Source of the DNA: Silurus meridionalis | Lineage: Eukaryota; Chordata; Actinopteri; Siluriformes; Siluridae | NCBI RefSeq assembly: GCF_014805685.1 | Contig: NC_060906.1 | Coordinates: forward strand, 8,158,346 to 8,222,345 | Direction of reading: 5' to 3' | DNA: 64,000 nucleotides | Part shown: positions 36,435 to 49,028 of the stretch, one piece after another | Numbering within the stretch: the stretch's first letter is position 1 | Layout: the number at the start of each line of letters is the position of its first letter | Program-made: the position numbers and the translations under genes | The notes under the pieces: model-generated | Seen by the model: only the letters and a program-made list of their open reading frames with translations | What the model was told of the DNA's origin: nothing | The model's database searches: none

Positions 36435-36894
36435 TATGACACCAAAACAGGTAGTAGTAATGGATACTTTTTACTTAAGTACATACCAGAGACCAAACTT
36501 CTTTTCTTTAACTTGAGAAAGAATATGAATTAAAAGCACTATTTAAAATACATTACGAACACCGTTAACTGGTGCTCAATTTTCCTCCTCATCGAATGCA
36601 CAAAAGCACAATAGTAAACACCTGTTTTCACCTGATTTTTCATACCTTTCTCATCAAATCTACCCACCGTGAGTGGTTACAGTGACCTGGGCTCTGAGGC
36701 ACTGCTCCATTGTCCTCATGGGTGAAGTACCATACCATAGGAAAATTCAGCACCATCCAATGGAGTTTGTAATGTATTTTAAATGGTGCACTTTTAATTC
36801 ATATTCTTTCTCATAGAAGTTACATTTAGCTTAACCTAAAGTGTTAATTAACACATTAATTAACAAACACGTACTAACATGTAATTAAGGTAGT

Positions 36895-37022
36895 TAAAGT
36901 ACTTAGTCAGCAGTTGAGGGTTAAGGATCTTGCTCTAGGGCCCTGCAATTACAGTTTGGTGGTGCTGGGATTTAAACTCATTACCTTCTGATCAGATTTC
37001 CACTGTTAACCACTGAGCTTTT
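36895..37022 (-). mobile_element. SINE-like element, tRNA head at right
   Basis: On the plus strand TGGGATTTAAACTCATTACC and CTGTTAACCACTGAGCT are the complement of a tRNA-like B box and A box. AGGGCCCTGCAATTACAGTT follows the same order as in 48000-48125. Confidence 0.55.
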
Positions 37023-37399
37023 CCTTTCCACAGAAGATCAACACAGAAGAAAACTAAAGAAATACACTGGTGAATGGGGAATAATGCATTTGTTCTGTGA
37101 CGTTTGGATGCACAAACACTTTCACACTTTCATTCAGGTTTGTTGATGGTGGTGTGGTGGGCCGTCTTATTCCAGAAATGTCTGTTTAACCTTTTGGCTC
37201 TGCCTTTCAGTTACTCTGCCATAGCTCATCTGGCTGGATTCCTTACTTACACCCTGATCACTCTGTACATTGTCTTTAACTATTTTGTAGCAATAAGGAC
37301 TTAATAATCCTTGTTTCTCTCTCTCTCTTTCTCTATGTCTTTTCCCAGGAGCAGGAAAGTTAAACCTGCTCCGGAGGTACAAATGATTCTGTCCCTTTC

Positions 37400-37640
37400 T
37401 TCTCTTCAGATACACCTGATTCATCCCACCTGGATGGAGTTCTCTTCACTTGGAGACACTCCAAGTTGAGGATGAGGATGATTGAGCTGATGATGGTTGC
37501 ACATGAACATCCTAAAGTTACTAAGCAACTCAAGAACTTTGAGGATGGATTTGGACTAATATCAATATTAGTTAATAAGTGCATTAGTTAATAATATTAT
37601 TGGATTAATTGCAATAATCTGCTACATTTGCTCAGGACTG
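37400..37640 (+). repeat. fragment of the dispersed repeat
   Basis: GAACTTTGAGGATGGATTTG and AATAATCTGCTACATTTGCT match the 5' segment of the copy at 36060-36434; the 3' end is missing. Confidence 0.55.
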
Positions 37641-38442
<802 letters not shown>

Positions 38443-38454
38443 GTATATATAACA

Positions 38455-38518
38455 GTGGCAGCTTGGTGGTGCTGGGATTTGAACTCACAACCTGTATATC
38501 CAAAGTTCTAAAACCATG
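38455..38518 (-). mobile_element. SINE-like head fragment
   Basis: GGTGCTGGGATTTGAACTCA is the complement of a tRNA-like B-box region, as in the copy at 36895-37022. Confidence 0.5.
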
Positions 38519-38628
38519 GTAATGTAAAATGTGTTGCTTCATAAAATTCAAACTAACACAACAATCTGGGTGTACAAAATCCAAAAACATCTTAAAGGAT
38601 GGTTTTTTTTCCCTTAAAAGAAGATTTT

Positions 38629-39020
38629 TAATTCAATTCATTTTTATTCACTTTCTGTGGACATGGATTTAAAGCAGCTTTACCGAATGCAAGAATTATA
38701 GAAAAAAAACATATATGTATATTTGTGTGCATTTATCCCCAATGAGCAAGCCTGGGGTGACTGTGGCCAGGAAAAACTCCCTTAGATAGGATGAGGAAGA
38801 AACCTTGAGAGGAGCCAGATGCAAATGAAACCAATCCTCATTTTGGTGACACCAATGTGTGATTATAAATCATATAAAAATTACAAACACCGGAGAGTGA
38901 GAAATATTATGAGCACCAGAGTGTGTTGTCTTTTCTATCGTCTTATACAGTCAGTTGGAGTTTGGAACCAGGAGCCCCTGACAACATCTGAGATCATTAT
39001 AAATTCAACATCAACTCCTC
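38629..39020 (-). repeat. inverted copy of the dispersed repeat
   Basis: Plus strand shows AATTCAATTCATTTTTATTC, AAAGCAGCTTTACC, GACTGTGGCCAGGAAAAACT and AACCTTGAGAGGAGCCAGAT, the complements of the segments in 36060-36434. Confidence 0.7.
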
Positions 39021-39330
39021 CTTGCCAGAGAATGATGGAGAAACAGCATATGTGGAATGTTAGTTTGAGTGTTGATTAAGAGGTGGTTTATCCTCAAAGT
39101 CCAATGTCTAAAATCTTTACAAAGTGGAATCAACTGGAGCTGGTACATCTCCAGATGCCTCAATATGGGTAGAGATTGAGAAGCAGTGGTAAGGAATTAG
39201 CATAGCTGTTGTTCATAATGGTAACAAGCACAAGATGATAATGTGCATTTGATCAGATGTAATGTAGATGTAGTCTGTGGATGTAGCTCATAAAGGGTCT
39301 GATTACAATCTTAGAAATAGAAGCAGGATT

Positions 39331-39336
<6 letters not shown>

Positions 39337-39382
<46 letters not shown>
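39337..39382. repeat. (AG)n microsatellite
   Basis: About 23 AG units. Confidence 0.97.
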
Positions 39383-39385
<3 letters not shown>

Positions 39386-39581
39386 ACAATTTAAGTCTTG
39401 ATCATGATTTTCTGTTAAGACCTTTTTAAAGCGTTATATTTCACCAATAGGGTCATTTCCTGCCCAGGAGGTTATGCAATTATAATTTAAATGTCATTTG
39501 GAGTGATTTTACCTTTAGCTTGTGCATGTGTAACCATCTCCCTGTATTTCTTTTAAAATTTTCTGAATATATCCATTAATG

Positions 39582-40134
39582 TACAGTACAGACCAAAAGT
39601 TTGGACACACCTTCTCATTCAAAAGTTTTCTTTATTTTCATGACTATGAAAATTGTAGAGTCACACTGAAGGCATCAAGGGCTATTTGACCAAGAAGGAG
39701 AGTGATGGGGTGCTGCGCCAGATGACCTGGCCTCCACAGTCACCGGACCTGAACCCAATCGAGATGGTTTAGGGGTGAGCTGGACCGCAGAGTGAAGGCA
39801 AAAGGGCCAACAAGTGCCAAGCATCTCTCGGGGAACTCCTTCAAGACTGTTGGAAGACCATTTCAGGTGACTACCTCTTGAAGCTCATCAAGAGAATGCC
39901 AAGAGTGTGCAAAGCAGTAATCAAAGCAAAAGGTGGCTACTTTGAAGAACCTAAAATATGACATTTTTCAGTTGTTTCACACTTTTTTGTTATGTATATA
40001 ATTCCATATATAATTCCACATGTGTTAATTCATAGTTCTGATGCCTTCAGTGTGAATCTACAATTTTCATAGTCATGAAAAAAAGAAAACTCTTTGAATG
40101 AGAAGGTGTGTCCAAACTTTTGGTCTGTACTGTA
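39582..40134 (+). mobile_element. internally deleted Tc1-like transposon with intact terminal repeats
   Basis: Left end TACAGTACAGACCAAAAGTT and right end AACTTTTGGTCTGTACTGTA are perfect 20-bp inverted repeats; the homology continues for about 100 bp (TTCATGACTATGAAAATTGTAG and complement, read in parts). The interior keeps the transposase end PPQSPDLNPIEM, followed immediately by a stop where the usual Trp should be. The size of 553 bp is about a third of a full Tc1. Confidence 0.88.
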
Positions 40135-40420
40135 TATGTATAGGGTGCATGTATATGTATCCAGGTGCATTGTCCCTTCTGTGAGCATTAACCAAATAAA
40201 AAACAATAAAGAAAAAAAAACTTTAAGAAGTTCAGTGGTTTATTAGCATAAGAAACTGACTCACTTTCTTATCAGTGTATTCATGTATATATTTTTTTGC
40301 CCTGGATATACTTGATACACACAATATTTATATTTGTTATATATAATTAACTCGTTCCTCTTTAAAAGTAAGAATTTATTTATACACTAGTTATTGTAGA
40401 TAATACATTAGCAGTATCAT

Positions 40421-40460
<40 letters not shown>

Positions 40461-41394
40461 AAAGCCAGCGAAATAACCCATATCAATTAGGGATATAAGT
40501 ATCACTGAGTAGAAATAAAGAGGTTTGCAGAATTCCAATAAACTGAAGCTCTGAACCAATGCTCTTCGGTCATCATATAACTTATCCCATGTCCACAATT
40601 GTCTCACATCATGCTGGATATTTGCAGGCCACCTGGTGGTCAAGTCCAAGCAATGCACATCCCTTACAGTACAAACACAGCTGGATTATTTCCCATTTCA
40701 CAGTTTGGCTAAGTTCATGACATTCACAATCACCAATATGAATGAAATAAAACATACCAAGTATAAATTTCTTTATAATTTTGACTGAACAAAAAAAGTG
40801 ATCCTCCTACAAGAGTTTGGTTTCCGTCAACAAGGAATGGCACATGGTTCGAAGTACAAAGATGATAATAATGAAATCATAGAGATTGGGTTGTTGCTAT
40901 CATAACATGAGCATGTCATTCACTCCATCTTTATGCAGAGGTACTGCAAAGCACCTGCTGCACTTATTAAAATACAAGACTCTTATTTCAGAATAGTCAC
41001 ACAACCTTTACCAACGTTACTGTCAGTAACAGATTCCAATGTGAATTTTTGGATGTTCTGCTTGAATGTTATGTTTTTTATTAATTTGATTTATTATTTT
41101 CTCCAGTAATTTCTTAAATAAATGTATTTTTTCCCCCACTCTAATAAAGCTTTTAATAATAAATCTTTTGCATTTTTTCTTACACATTTCTTTTACGGTC
41201 AGCTAACATAAGATGGTGAGACTGTAGACACTGTGACTCTGCAGCACTGACCTGTACAGAAGATTTGTGTTCGTGCAAAAGAATTGTCCATTTAATAATA
41301 AATACTGTACCTCTAAACACTGAATTTTCATTTGATTTTTCATTCCTAATCCCCTAAATATAACTATATATATATTTACATACATTAAATTGGT
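40135..41394. other. intergenic with a small (GAT)n tract
   Basis: A (GAT)n tract of about 13 units lies at 40421-40461. Otherwise there is no recognised feature. Confidence 0.55.
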
Positions 41395-41683
41395 TTTCAC
41401 ACAATATTTTTCTCCATGGTTCCATTTATATCTATGATTCGACAAATTTGACTTTCACACATGGTTTCTATTTTTGCCTCGTGGTTTTTCTCACACAAAT
41501 AAATTGCCTTCTATATTTTTTTTTCACATTTCAATCATGTGGTTTCATTTCTTCCAGACACTATTTTCCCAACATAATGAATTCGAATTTCACATAAATA
41601 TTTTGTTTCACATGCAGCTTGTGAGTCTTTTTTTAAAAAATGTGATTACTCATACGTTTAAATTAATTTCCAATCATTATTTT

Positions 41684-41753
<70 letters not shown>

Positions 41754-42345
41754 TAATTTTGCAGGCCACATGTGACTTTTTTTTCAAACATTACAATTAT
41801 TTATTCGATTTATAATATTTGTATCTTCTATTTATTTTATATATATTCGATTTTTTTCCCAATCAAGGTTAATTGACACTTAAATCATGTGGCTATATTT
41901 ATCACATGTAATTTTCTCACATTATCTTGATAATGTGTTTTTCTTTTCTTTCCTATGCAGGCAATGTAGTGTTTTTTTTTTATTCGTCTTAATATTTTCT
42001 CACATAATTGCATTGCTTTTTATCATTTTTCCCTTCTTCTTACACAATACACAAGGCCACATGGTTTCATGTCTTTCAGATGTGATTTTCTGTCATGATG
42101 TCTGAGTTTTGCGATATTTTACAAATAATGTTGGAAATATTTGAATTTCACGTTATTTTCCTCATGTTTAAAGAGGATTTCATGTTATTTTTCTTTCACA
42201 CGCATCTCACGTGGCTTCATTTCTGTCATGAAATTCAAGCTGTGATGTTCTCTTTGATGAATTGGATTTTTCTTTACATTCAGATTCATTTTTTTCCCAG
42301 ATGTTACGATCTTCCACTTCTATTTCTCCAGATCACATATTGTAC
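41395..42345. repeat. degenerate tandem array with CACATGTG-type palindromes
   Basis: Variants of a 40-60 bp unit recur irregularly: TTTCACACATGGTTTC, CATGTGGTTTCATTTCTTCC, GGCCACATGTGACTTTTTTT, CATGTGGCTATATTTATC, GCCACATGGTTTCATGTCTT and CACGTGGCTTCATTTCTGTC. TTTTCTCACA motifs lie between them. Units are diverged and uneven. An AC microsatellite interrupts the array. Confidence 0.6.
41691..41752. repeat. (AC)n microsatellite
   Basis: About 31 AC units. Confidence 0.97.
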
Positions 42346-42968
42346 ATTGATTTGATTGTTTACACAGTTGAGCGTTTTTACAGAATTCTCCCTCCTCTAA
42401 GTCACCTAATTTTACACGCTGCCTCTGGGACCATGCACTTTTGCTTGTGTAATTATTGATCCCCTGGTTCTGATGGTGAACTTCCCCTGAGGAAAGGCAT
42501 CATGTGGAGTCGGTATGGGATATGGTTCAACAGCTTGGCAGCAAGCGAACGAGCCGAGCGCACGAAAGGAGGAAATGCACCACATTCCTCCAAGCTCCCT
42601 TCAGAGCGTCTCAAAGCTGATCCCGACGCAGGCATGTGGATTACAGGCTGAAAAAAATCCCTCACTTCTCCTTATATTGTGCTTTAAAAAAGGTTTTAAA
42701 AAAATGCAAGGATACACTTTTTTTTAATATGCAATGAAAAAAAAAAAGACGTCCTGGAATGATGGAGAAAGAGCACTATTTTAAGTGGCTCAGATTTTGA
42801 AATTAGGATGAGATGAGAGGAAAAACATCCAGAGATGCTGGAAAGCAGGGATCGCCGCAATCTCATCGGATGATCAGTCAAAATTGATATGTTTTTAATG
42901 GTTCCACAGAGATGCTATTGGCTGAACAAACTATGATGATCAAAGCTGCCTGACAGCTTTTTGTTTTT

Positions 42969-43000
<32 letters not shown>

Positions 43001-43616
43001 TTGCATCTTTTCTGTGAGTCATACTTTATAAGAGTGGTGTGTGCAGGTCCCAGAGGCGACGTCTTTACAGAACTCTCTTTCTTATAAAATTCCACACTTC
43101 GGCTGGAAGAAAGAAAAAAAGAACAAAATGAAAATTCAGTCCTTAAAGAAAGCCCACATCCATCTTCGAGCCGAAAGACTTTTCCCCTCCCGGGGACTAG
43201 AATCGCTTTCATGAGGCCTTGACCGAGTAAATCTACACAACCCCGAAAGAAAAGAGATCATTTCTCGCTTGAAAGCGGGGAAGATTTTGTAAGCGAACAC
43301 AATTGATGACTTGAGGTAGTACAGGATTACTCCATCCCTGTGAAAACAAAATGTCAAAAGCAGCTGCCATGAGCTGTTTTTTCTTCTTTTTTCTTTTCTT
43401 TTTTGTTCACAGATAGTCTTAGACATGCCAGAACGATCAGTTTAATTGATGGCAGAGGAGTGTTTTGGCATTAAATGCAAAACAGATGGTTATTAGGGGT
43501 CTACCATAAAATACTAGGATGAAGATGGATGTCAATGAATGTCAATTCAGCACAAGCGGACAGTTATTAAACCACAGTACAGAGGTAGGTCGTCATTTCC
43601 CCTAATGTAGACCCAT

Positions 43617-43619
<3 letters not shown>
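42346..43619. other. intergenic, with a (GT)n tract
   Basis: A (GT)n tract lies at about 42971-43000. The part 42465-42650 is more balanced in base composition but shows no exon or known repeat. Confidence 0.5.

Positions 43620-43682
<63 letters not shown>
43620..43682. repeat. (AC)n microsatellite
   Basis: About 31 AC units, directly followed by the AATTCAATT end of the next repeat. Confidence 0.97.
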
Positions 43683-43683
<1 letters not shown>

Positions 43684-43684
<1 letters not shown>

Positions 43685-44215
43685 AATTTAATTCAATTAT
43701 TATCAATTCAGTTTTATTTGTATAGCGCTTTTTACAATGGACATTGTCTCAAATTTTGTTCCTTATAATTGTTTATCCCTGATGATTGAGTCACTGATGA
43801 CTGTGGCAAGGAAAAACTCCCTGAGATGGTATGTGGAAAAAACCTTGAGAGAAACCAGACTCAAAAGGGAACCTGTCCACATCTGGGTATGAGTACACAT
43901 ATAGAATACATATCAATGCCAGGTCCAATTCTTACAAAGAATCGCATATTGTTATGATTACAAGAATACATTATCTATAACATTATGCTTCGTTCAAAAA
44001 TCTTTTTGACATCATAAGTGTGCTACCTGACCAAAACCTCATCCTCAACACCACATGCCCATTCATTACTGTTCCATCACTGGTAAAGTGTGCAGTGAGA
44101 GGCGTTTAATTAAAACCTGTGGTCCAGTGCCATTGTAGCAGACTATTGATATTAATTACAGTCCAAATCCATCTTCAGAGTTTGTGAGTCATAGATCTTC
44201 AGGCTGTACAGTGTA
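43684..44215 (-). repeat. long inverted copy of the dispersed repeat
   Basis: TTCAGTTTTATTTGTATAGC, GGAAAAACTCCCTGAGATGG, CTTGAGAGAAACCAGACTCA and CCAAATCCATCTTCAGAG follow the reverse order of the copy at 36060-36434. The spacing (about 530 bp) is longer than in that copy. Confidence 0.75.
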
Positions 44216-44309
44216 GGTAACTGACCTGTAGTGTAGGTAACTGTAATAACCATGCAAGTTATTAATTGAGCTGGCTGTCAGAAAAGTTTGCCCAGATTAC
44301 TTACAGTAT

Positions 44310-44710
44310 TCAACCGAAAATATATAAACACCTGACTGTTACACTCATATGTGCTTGTTGAACATCTCACCATCTCAGGTTTGCTCCTATAATAAGTTCT
44401 ACTCTTTTGGGAAGGCTTTCCTCTAGATGTTGGAATGTGTGTGAGGATTTGTGATCATTCAGCTACAAGAGCATTAGTGGGATCAGGTGCTGATGTAGGG
44501 TGAGTCAGTGCTCACAGGGGGTTGAGGAGGTCAGGACACTCGAGTGCTTTAGTTCAGCCTTAACACAAAATGTCTTCATGAAGCTTGCTTTATGAGTGGG
44601 GAAACTGTAATGCTGGAACAGGTTTGGTTGAGAACCTGTGGAGCAACCTCAAGCCGAAGGTAGATAACCACAATGTTTTTTTTACGTTTAAATGAAGGGA
44701 AAATTATACT
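44310..44710 (-). mobile_element. mosaic Tc1-like remnant
   Basis: Minus-strand CACTATAT-family landmarks (TTTTGGGAAGGCTTTCCTCT, TAATGCTGGAACAGGTTTGG, AAATGAAGGGAAAATTATAC) are broken at about 44629-44677. The inserted piece, GAGAACCTGTGGAGCAACCT through AAGGTAGATAACCACAATG, belongs to the other Tc1-like lineage found at 44873-45349. Confidence 0.65.
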
Positions 44711-44872
44711 GTTACGCCTACAGATACGAAAAATATATATGTAAAATACAGGATTTTATTGAATAATTTCTTTTATTTATAATCATTTACAATACCACTT
44801 GTTTTATTTTATTTATCTTTTATAAAAAAGTATATAGAAATATATACTTACTATGTATATACATACAATATT

Positions 44873-45349
44873 TCACAAAAGTAAGTGCACCCCATCACAT
44901 TTTAGCAACTATTTTATTATATGTTCTCAATACAATAGAAATAAAACGTCTATATTTTAGAGTAGTAAATGTGCAGCTTGTATAGAACCCTATTATATAG
45001 AACCCTGAACCCTATTGAGAACCTGTGTAGCAACCTAAAGCCGAAGGTGGATAACCGCAATGTGTCTAACATCCAGTAGCTCCATGATGTCATTATGAAG
45101 GAGGAGAAGAGGATCCCAGCAACAACCTGTGCAGCTCTAGACACAAAGTTTTACCTTGTTCACTCAGGGTGTACTCACTTTTGTTGCCAGTTATTTAGAA
45201 AATAATGTCTGTATGTTGAGTTATCTTTAGAGGGCAGTAAATCTGTACTGCTACACAAGCTGCACATTGACTACTGTAGTTTATATCTAAGTTTTGTTTC
45301 TATAGTATTGTCCCATGAGAACCTAATAAATTGGTTGCTGAAATGTAAA
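44873..45349 (+). mobile_element. internally deleted Tc1-like transposon, relative of 22805-23425
   Basis: TTTTAGCAACTATTTTATTA and AGTAAATGTGCAGCTTGTAT at the left are inverted at the right as CAAGCTGCACATTGACTACT and AATAAATTGGTTGCTGAAAT. The interior keeps CTGAACCCTATTGAGAACCT (transposase LNPIE region), AACATCCAGTAGCTCCATGA and GAGGATCCCAGCAACAACCT. It has a further deletion before LNPIE and shifts of frame. Confidence 0.8.
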
Positions 45350-45926
45350 GTATATCATACTGTATACAAAGGAAGAAAAGAAATAAAAAAACAACAACAC
45401 CAATTGCAGGATACAATGAGTGTGGTGTGAGGCGATACACCTTATACTTCTTATACAAGGGCTAAATAACAGATATTGTGTTTCATGTGCAGAGAGGCAT
45501 GTGACATAATGCTTCAAGACGCAGTGTTTGATGGGAAATGCAGTCCCGAGTCTCTCATGGCCTAAACCGACAATATGGGTGCACATAATTATAGCCATGT
45601 AGTTTAGTTTCTGTGAATCATTTTTATTTTTACTCATTCCTTGTTTGTGATTCTTTCCTTGCATTTGCGTTTCCTCCTTGCAGGGCCTAATTGTGTACTT
45701 TGACAGACTGTTATGGTTTAAATATTGAATTCATGTCGTTCGACGTCATCATTGTCTGTTACATACATCAAGAAACCTAGAATGTTTGGACAATTGTGTT
45801 TTCAATTAGTCTTATAGATTAATGAAAGCCGAAGTCGAGTGCCACGACTCTCTCTGCACACATGCATTCTAATGACAGTCACGAATTGGGGCCGAAAAGG
45901 GAAAGGGGAAAAAAAATGGTTTGTAT

Positions 45927-45929
<3 letters not shown>
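45350..45929. other. intergenic, nothing recognised
   Basis: No recognised feature. Confidence 0.5.

Positions 45930-45974
<45 letters not shown>
45930..45974. repeat. (GT)n microsatellite
   Basis: About 22 GT units. Confidence 0.97.
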
Positions 45975-45975
<1 letters not shown>

Positions 45976-46028
45976 GGGGGTGAATTGGAAATTATGCGTT
46001 CTTATAGCACATAAGCCTAAAGAAATAC

Positions 46029-46505
46029 ACTATATTGACAAAGGTATATTGACACAATTCTTTTGGACATATATGTTTTTTCCCCAGACTGTTACAAAGT
46101 TAGAGGTACACAATTGTATAAGACGTCTCTAGATGCGGTAGCATGAAATTTTTCCTTGAACTAGAAGGCCCAAACCTGTTTTGGCATGACAATGTCCCAG
46201 TACATAAAACCAGCTCCATGAAGATATGCCTTAAATGGGTTGGAGTGGAAGATCTCGAGTGGCCTGCTATAGAGCTATTGAACACCTTTTTGATGAATTG
46301 GAATGTTGACTGCACCCCAGGCCTCCTCACCTCACCTACATCACGACATGACTTTTGGGTGAATGAATACAAATCTAAAAAAATCTGTTGGAACATCTTT
46401 CCAGAAATGTTAAGCTAATTCTATCAGCAAATGGGAACTAACTGTGTAATGGGATGTTTAAAAGCACAAATCAACCTTATGGTCAGGTATCTACAAACTT
46501 TTATT
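46029..46505 (+). mobile_element. Tc1-like remnant of the CACTATAT-end family
   Basis: Begins CACTATATTGACAAAGG and retains a stretch whose frame reads LFWHDNVPVHKTSSMKI and VGVEDLEWPA, a decayed Tc1 DDE region in which the second acidic residue (HDN) survives. The SPDLNPIE block is lost. The 3' part has GGTCAGGTATCTACAAACTT. Confidence 0.78.
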
Positions 46506-46641
46506 ATAAACTTTTGTGGATCTCTTTAGCCCAAACTGAGCTGCAGGATGTAATGCTAATAGTACATGATCAAATATTTGCATATTGCAGGAGACCATTA
46601 TCTCAGTAATCTATTAAAAATTATAATAATTATAATAATAA

Positions 46642-46647
<6 letters not shown>

Positions 46648-46698
<51 letters not shown>
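46648..46698. repeat. (TA)n microsatellite
   Basis: About 25 TA units. Confidence 0.97.
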
Positions 46699-46701
<3 letters not shown>

Positions 46702-47032
46702 TTTATTGCACTTATTTAAAAGATCTTTTGTGCTGTTTAGGATAGACATAACCTTGAAAAGCTTCTGGTTGTACTTTTTTTCTTGTCCATTTAATGGAAA
46801 ATCAATCACATCTTGTTTCACTCAAAGTGAAACGAAACAGTCGTGAGCGGTTCTCTTTTGCGGCAAATAATCAGGTATTAGGTTTAACACCTTTGTTTAA
46901 TAACAAGAATAAGAATTAATTTCCGGTCAGTGTGTATCTCATCACCTCCTGCCACTTCAACTAAATGGATAATTAGGAAAAATAAACCCCTGGGTCCACT
47001 TCCTGAATGGTTGCTCAATTTGAACTGGAGTG

Positions 47033-47111
47033 TTTGTGCGTGTGTGCGTGTGCGCGTGCGCGTGTGCGTGTGCGCGCGCGCGCGTGTGCGTGTGTGTGTG
47101 TGTGTGTGTGT
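47033..47111. repeat. (GT)/(GC) alternating tract
   Basis: Alternating purine-pyrimidine tract with a GCGCGCGCGCG core; such tracts can adopt Z-DNA. Confidence 0.95.
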
Positions 47112-47236
47112 TGAGATTTTTGTGGGTTCCACAATGTATCCACCAGAATATATGAATATTTAGATTTAGGGGACATTTGGCTGGTCCCCACAAAAAAAAG
47201 AAACATTTAAAAACAATGAATTAAAAATAACATTGG

Positions 47237-47253
47237 TGTGTATGTGTGTGTGA

Positions 47254-47314
<61 letters not shown>

Positions 47315-47332
47315 TGTGTGTTTGCAATTCAC
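47237..47332. repeat. (GT)n microsatellite
   Basis: About 45 GT units with a few interruptions. Confidence 0.97.
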
Positions 47333-47427
47333 CTCTAATACAAAGAATCAACTGTTTCAATGTTTTCTCCCACCCTTTATTTTTGTCTCTTTATTTATAT
47401 GTGCCTCTGTACAGGCAGCTACAAGCA

Positions 47428-47481
47428 CTGTGTGTGTGTTTGTGTGTGTGTGTGTGTGCGTGTGCATGTGCGTGTGCGTGT
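47428..47481. repeat. (GT)n microsatellite
   Basis: About 26 units with GC and CA interruptions; third GT tract within 450 bp. Confidence 0.95.
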
Positions 47482-47752
47482 GTCCATTTGTGCCCTGTAT
47501 GCACAAGCAGAAAATGAAAAGCAGACTTTCTGTGACTTTCCATCATCTCCAAATTGCACATATGTTGGGGAATTCGACCTGGCACATGATGTGACTGTAA
47601 TATTTGTTTCTAAGCACATACGCTCCACTCCTCTCCTTTTCACACAAAGGGAACTTTTGGAAAACTTTCCAAAGCGACGCTGAGTGCCTCTGAAAGTGAC
47701 AGCTGCCTCCAAAGCAAGAAAATTGAGAAAGCTTTCCAAAAAAAAAAAAAAA

Positions 47753-47948
47753 GTGGTAGCTTCATCGTATAGGCATTGGACTTTGGAATCTAAACGCCAT
47801 GAGTTTAAATCCGAGCCACAGCAAGTTTCCATTTCTGGGCCCCTGAGCAAGGCCCGAAACCCCATAGTGGCTCAGTTGTATGAATGAAATAACTGTAAAT
47901 CGCTCTGGATGAGGGCGTCTGCCAAATGCTGTAATTGTAAATGTAAAA
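47753..47948 (+). mobile_element. tRNA-derived SINE, best copy
   Basis: Head GTGGTAGCTTCATCG (A-box-like) and GAGTTTAAATCCGAG (B-box-like) lie about 45 bp apart. The body CCTGAGCAAGGCCCG follows, then the tail TCTGCCAAATGCTGTAATTG with TAAATGTAAA repeats. A poly-A run precedes it. The pol III promoter boxes are degenerate. Confidence 0.75.
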
Positions 47949-47999
47949 AATCCAGAACAATGCAGCATTTGCAGAAGCCCCTTTTACAGAGTGACTTAC

Positions 48000-48125
48000 A
48001 TTTATTTCATTTACAGAATGAAGCTGTTGTGGGTTAGGGGCCTTCTTCAAGGGCCCAGCAATTGCAGCTTGATATTGCTTGGATTCAAACTGATTTAAAG
48101 TCTAACATCTTTAACCACTTGAGCT
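48000..48125 (-). mobile_element. SINE-like element, opposite orientation
   Basis: GGGCCCAGCAATTGCAGCTT, TTGGATTCAAACTGA and TTAACCACTTGAGCTAGCC are the complements of body, B box and A box. It lies 52 bp after the plus-strand SINE, giving a tail-to-tail pair. Confidence 0.6.
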
Positions 48126-49020
48126 AGCCCATTGTGTTAATGGATATAAGCTTAAACAAAGATCAATTTCTGAGTTACCTCTTTGGAAAGGCACAAGAAA
48201 TAACATATCATTATAAAAAAAACTACTACATCTTTATAAACAGTGCAAGATGACTTGATCTTCTTTCATTTTTTAGGTTCGTGTGAGAATATTAAATATA
48301 GCTCGCTTACAAGAATAATGAGAGCAATCAGATGGTTTTTTTTTTGGATCCTATCCCTCTGAGAATCCCTAGTGATGAAGTTATGGAACAAACCTTTTGG
48401 AAACGATCCGAAACCCTCCTGAGACGAGCTAAACTAACATTTACGCTGAGATCCCATCTCTCTCCAGAAAAAAAAACTTCTTCTCTCGGAGGAAGTTTGA
48501 CCTGTTTGTCTTTCCTGTGCATTTAGAGTCTGCTTTGGACGTTGACCTTAGCGCTTTGCTTGGTCACAGGGGCTGTTTTCTCTCCAGCATGGCGCCGGCG
48601 TGGGGACCTGCGTTTGTCCCCCTGGCTAGGTCGACAGAGAGTAATGAGAGCAGGAAGCTGTTTCGCTCAAATTAGGGACAGTTTAACTACCGAGGTCGGG
48701 CCCCGAAAAGCACCGCGTGGCGCTCCTTGACTATATCAATGAACCCGTGACAAAGAGTGAGGTGTCGTTTAAAAGGGTCAGCTGGTTAAAAGGGTACTTG
48801 ACGTTTGATCTTTCTTTCGAGGTCCGCGTGTTCGAGGCGCTTGGAATGTGTTTTATTGTGCAGGATCTTCGGGTCACGTGCTGCGTTTAATGAGCGACGT
48901 TTGTGAACGCAAAGTGTCGAGTCCGAGTTAAAAATCAAGTCCTGTTTTGACCTGCAAACCAAGCAGGGCTGACCCGAGTCGTTCCTCAGGACTGCACGGG
49001 AAAAACGCATGACTGATGAG
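48126..49020. other. intergenic, unique sequence
   Basis: The part 48540-49010 has more CpG and balanced composition than its surroundings, but no exon or promoter can be supported. Confidence 0.45.
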
Positions 49021-49028
49021 GAGATAAG

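Noticed and set aside
47684..47887. 67-codon frame over the SINE
   Set aside because: Poly-A and SINE sequence explain it.
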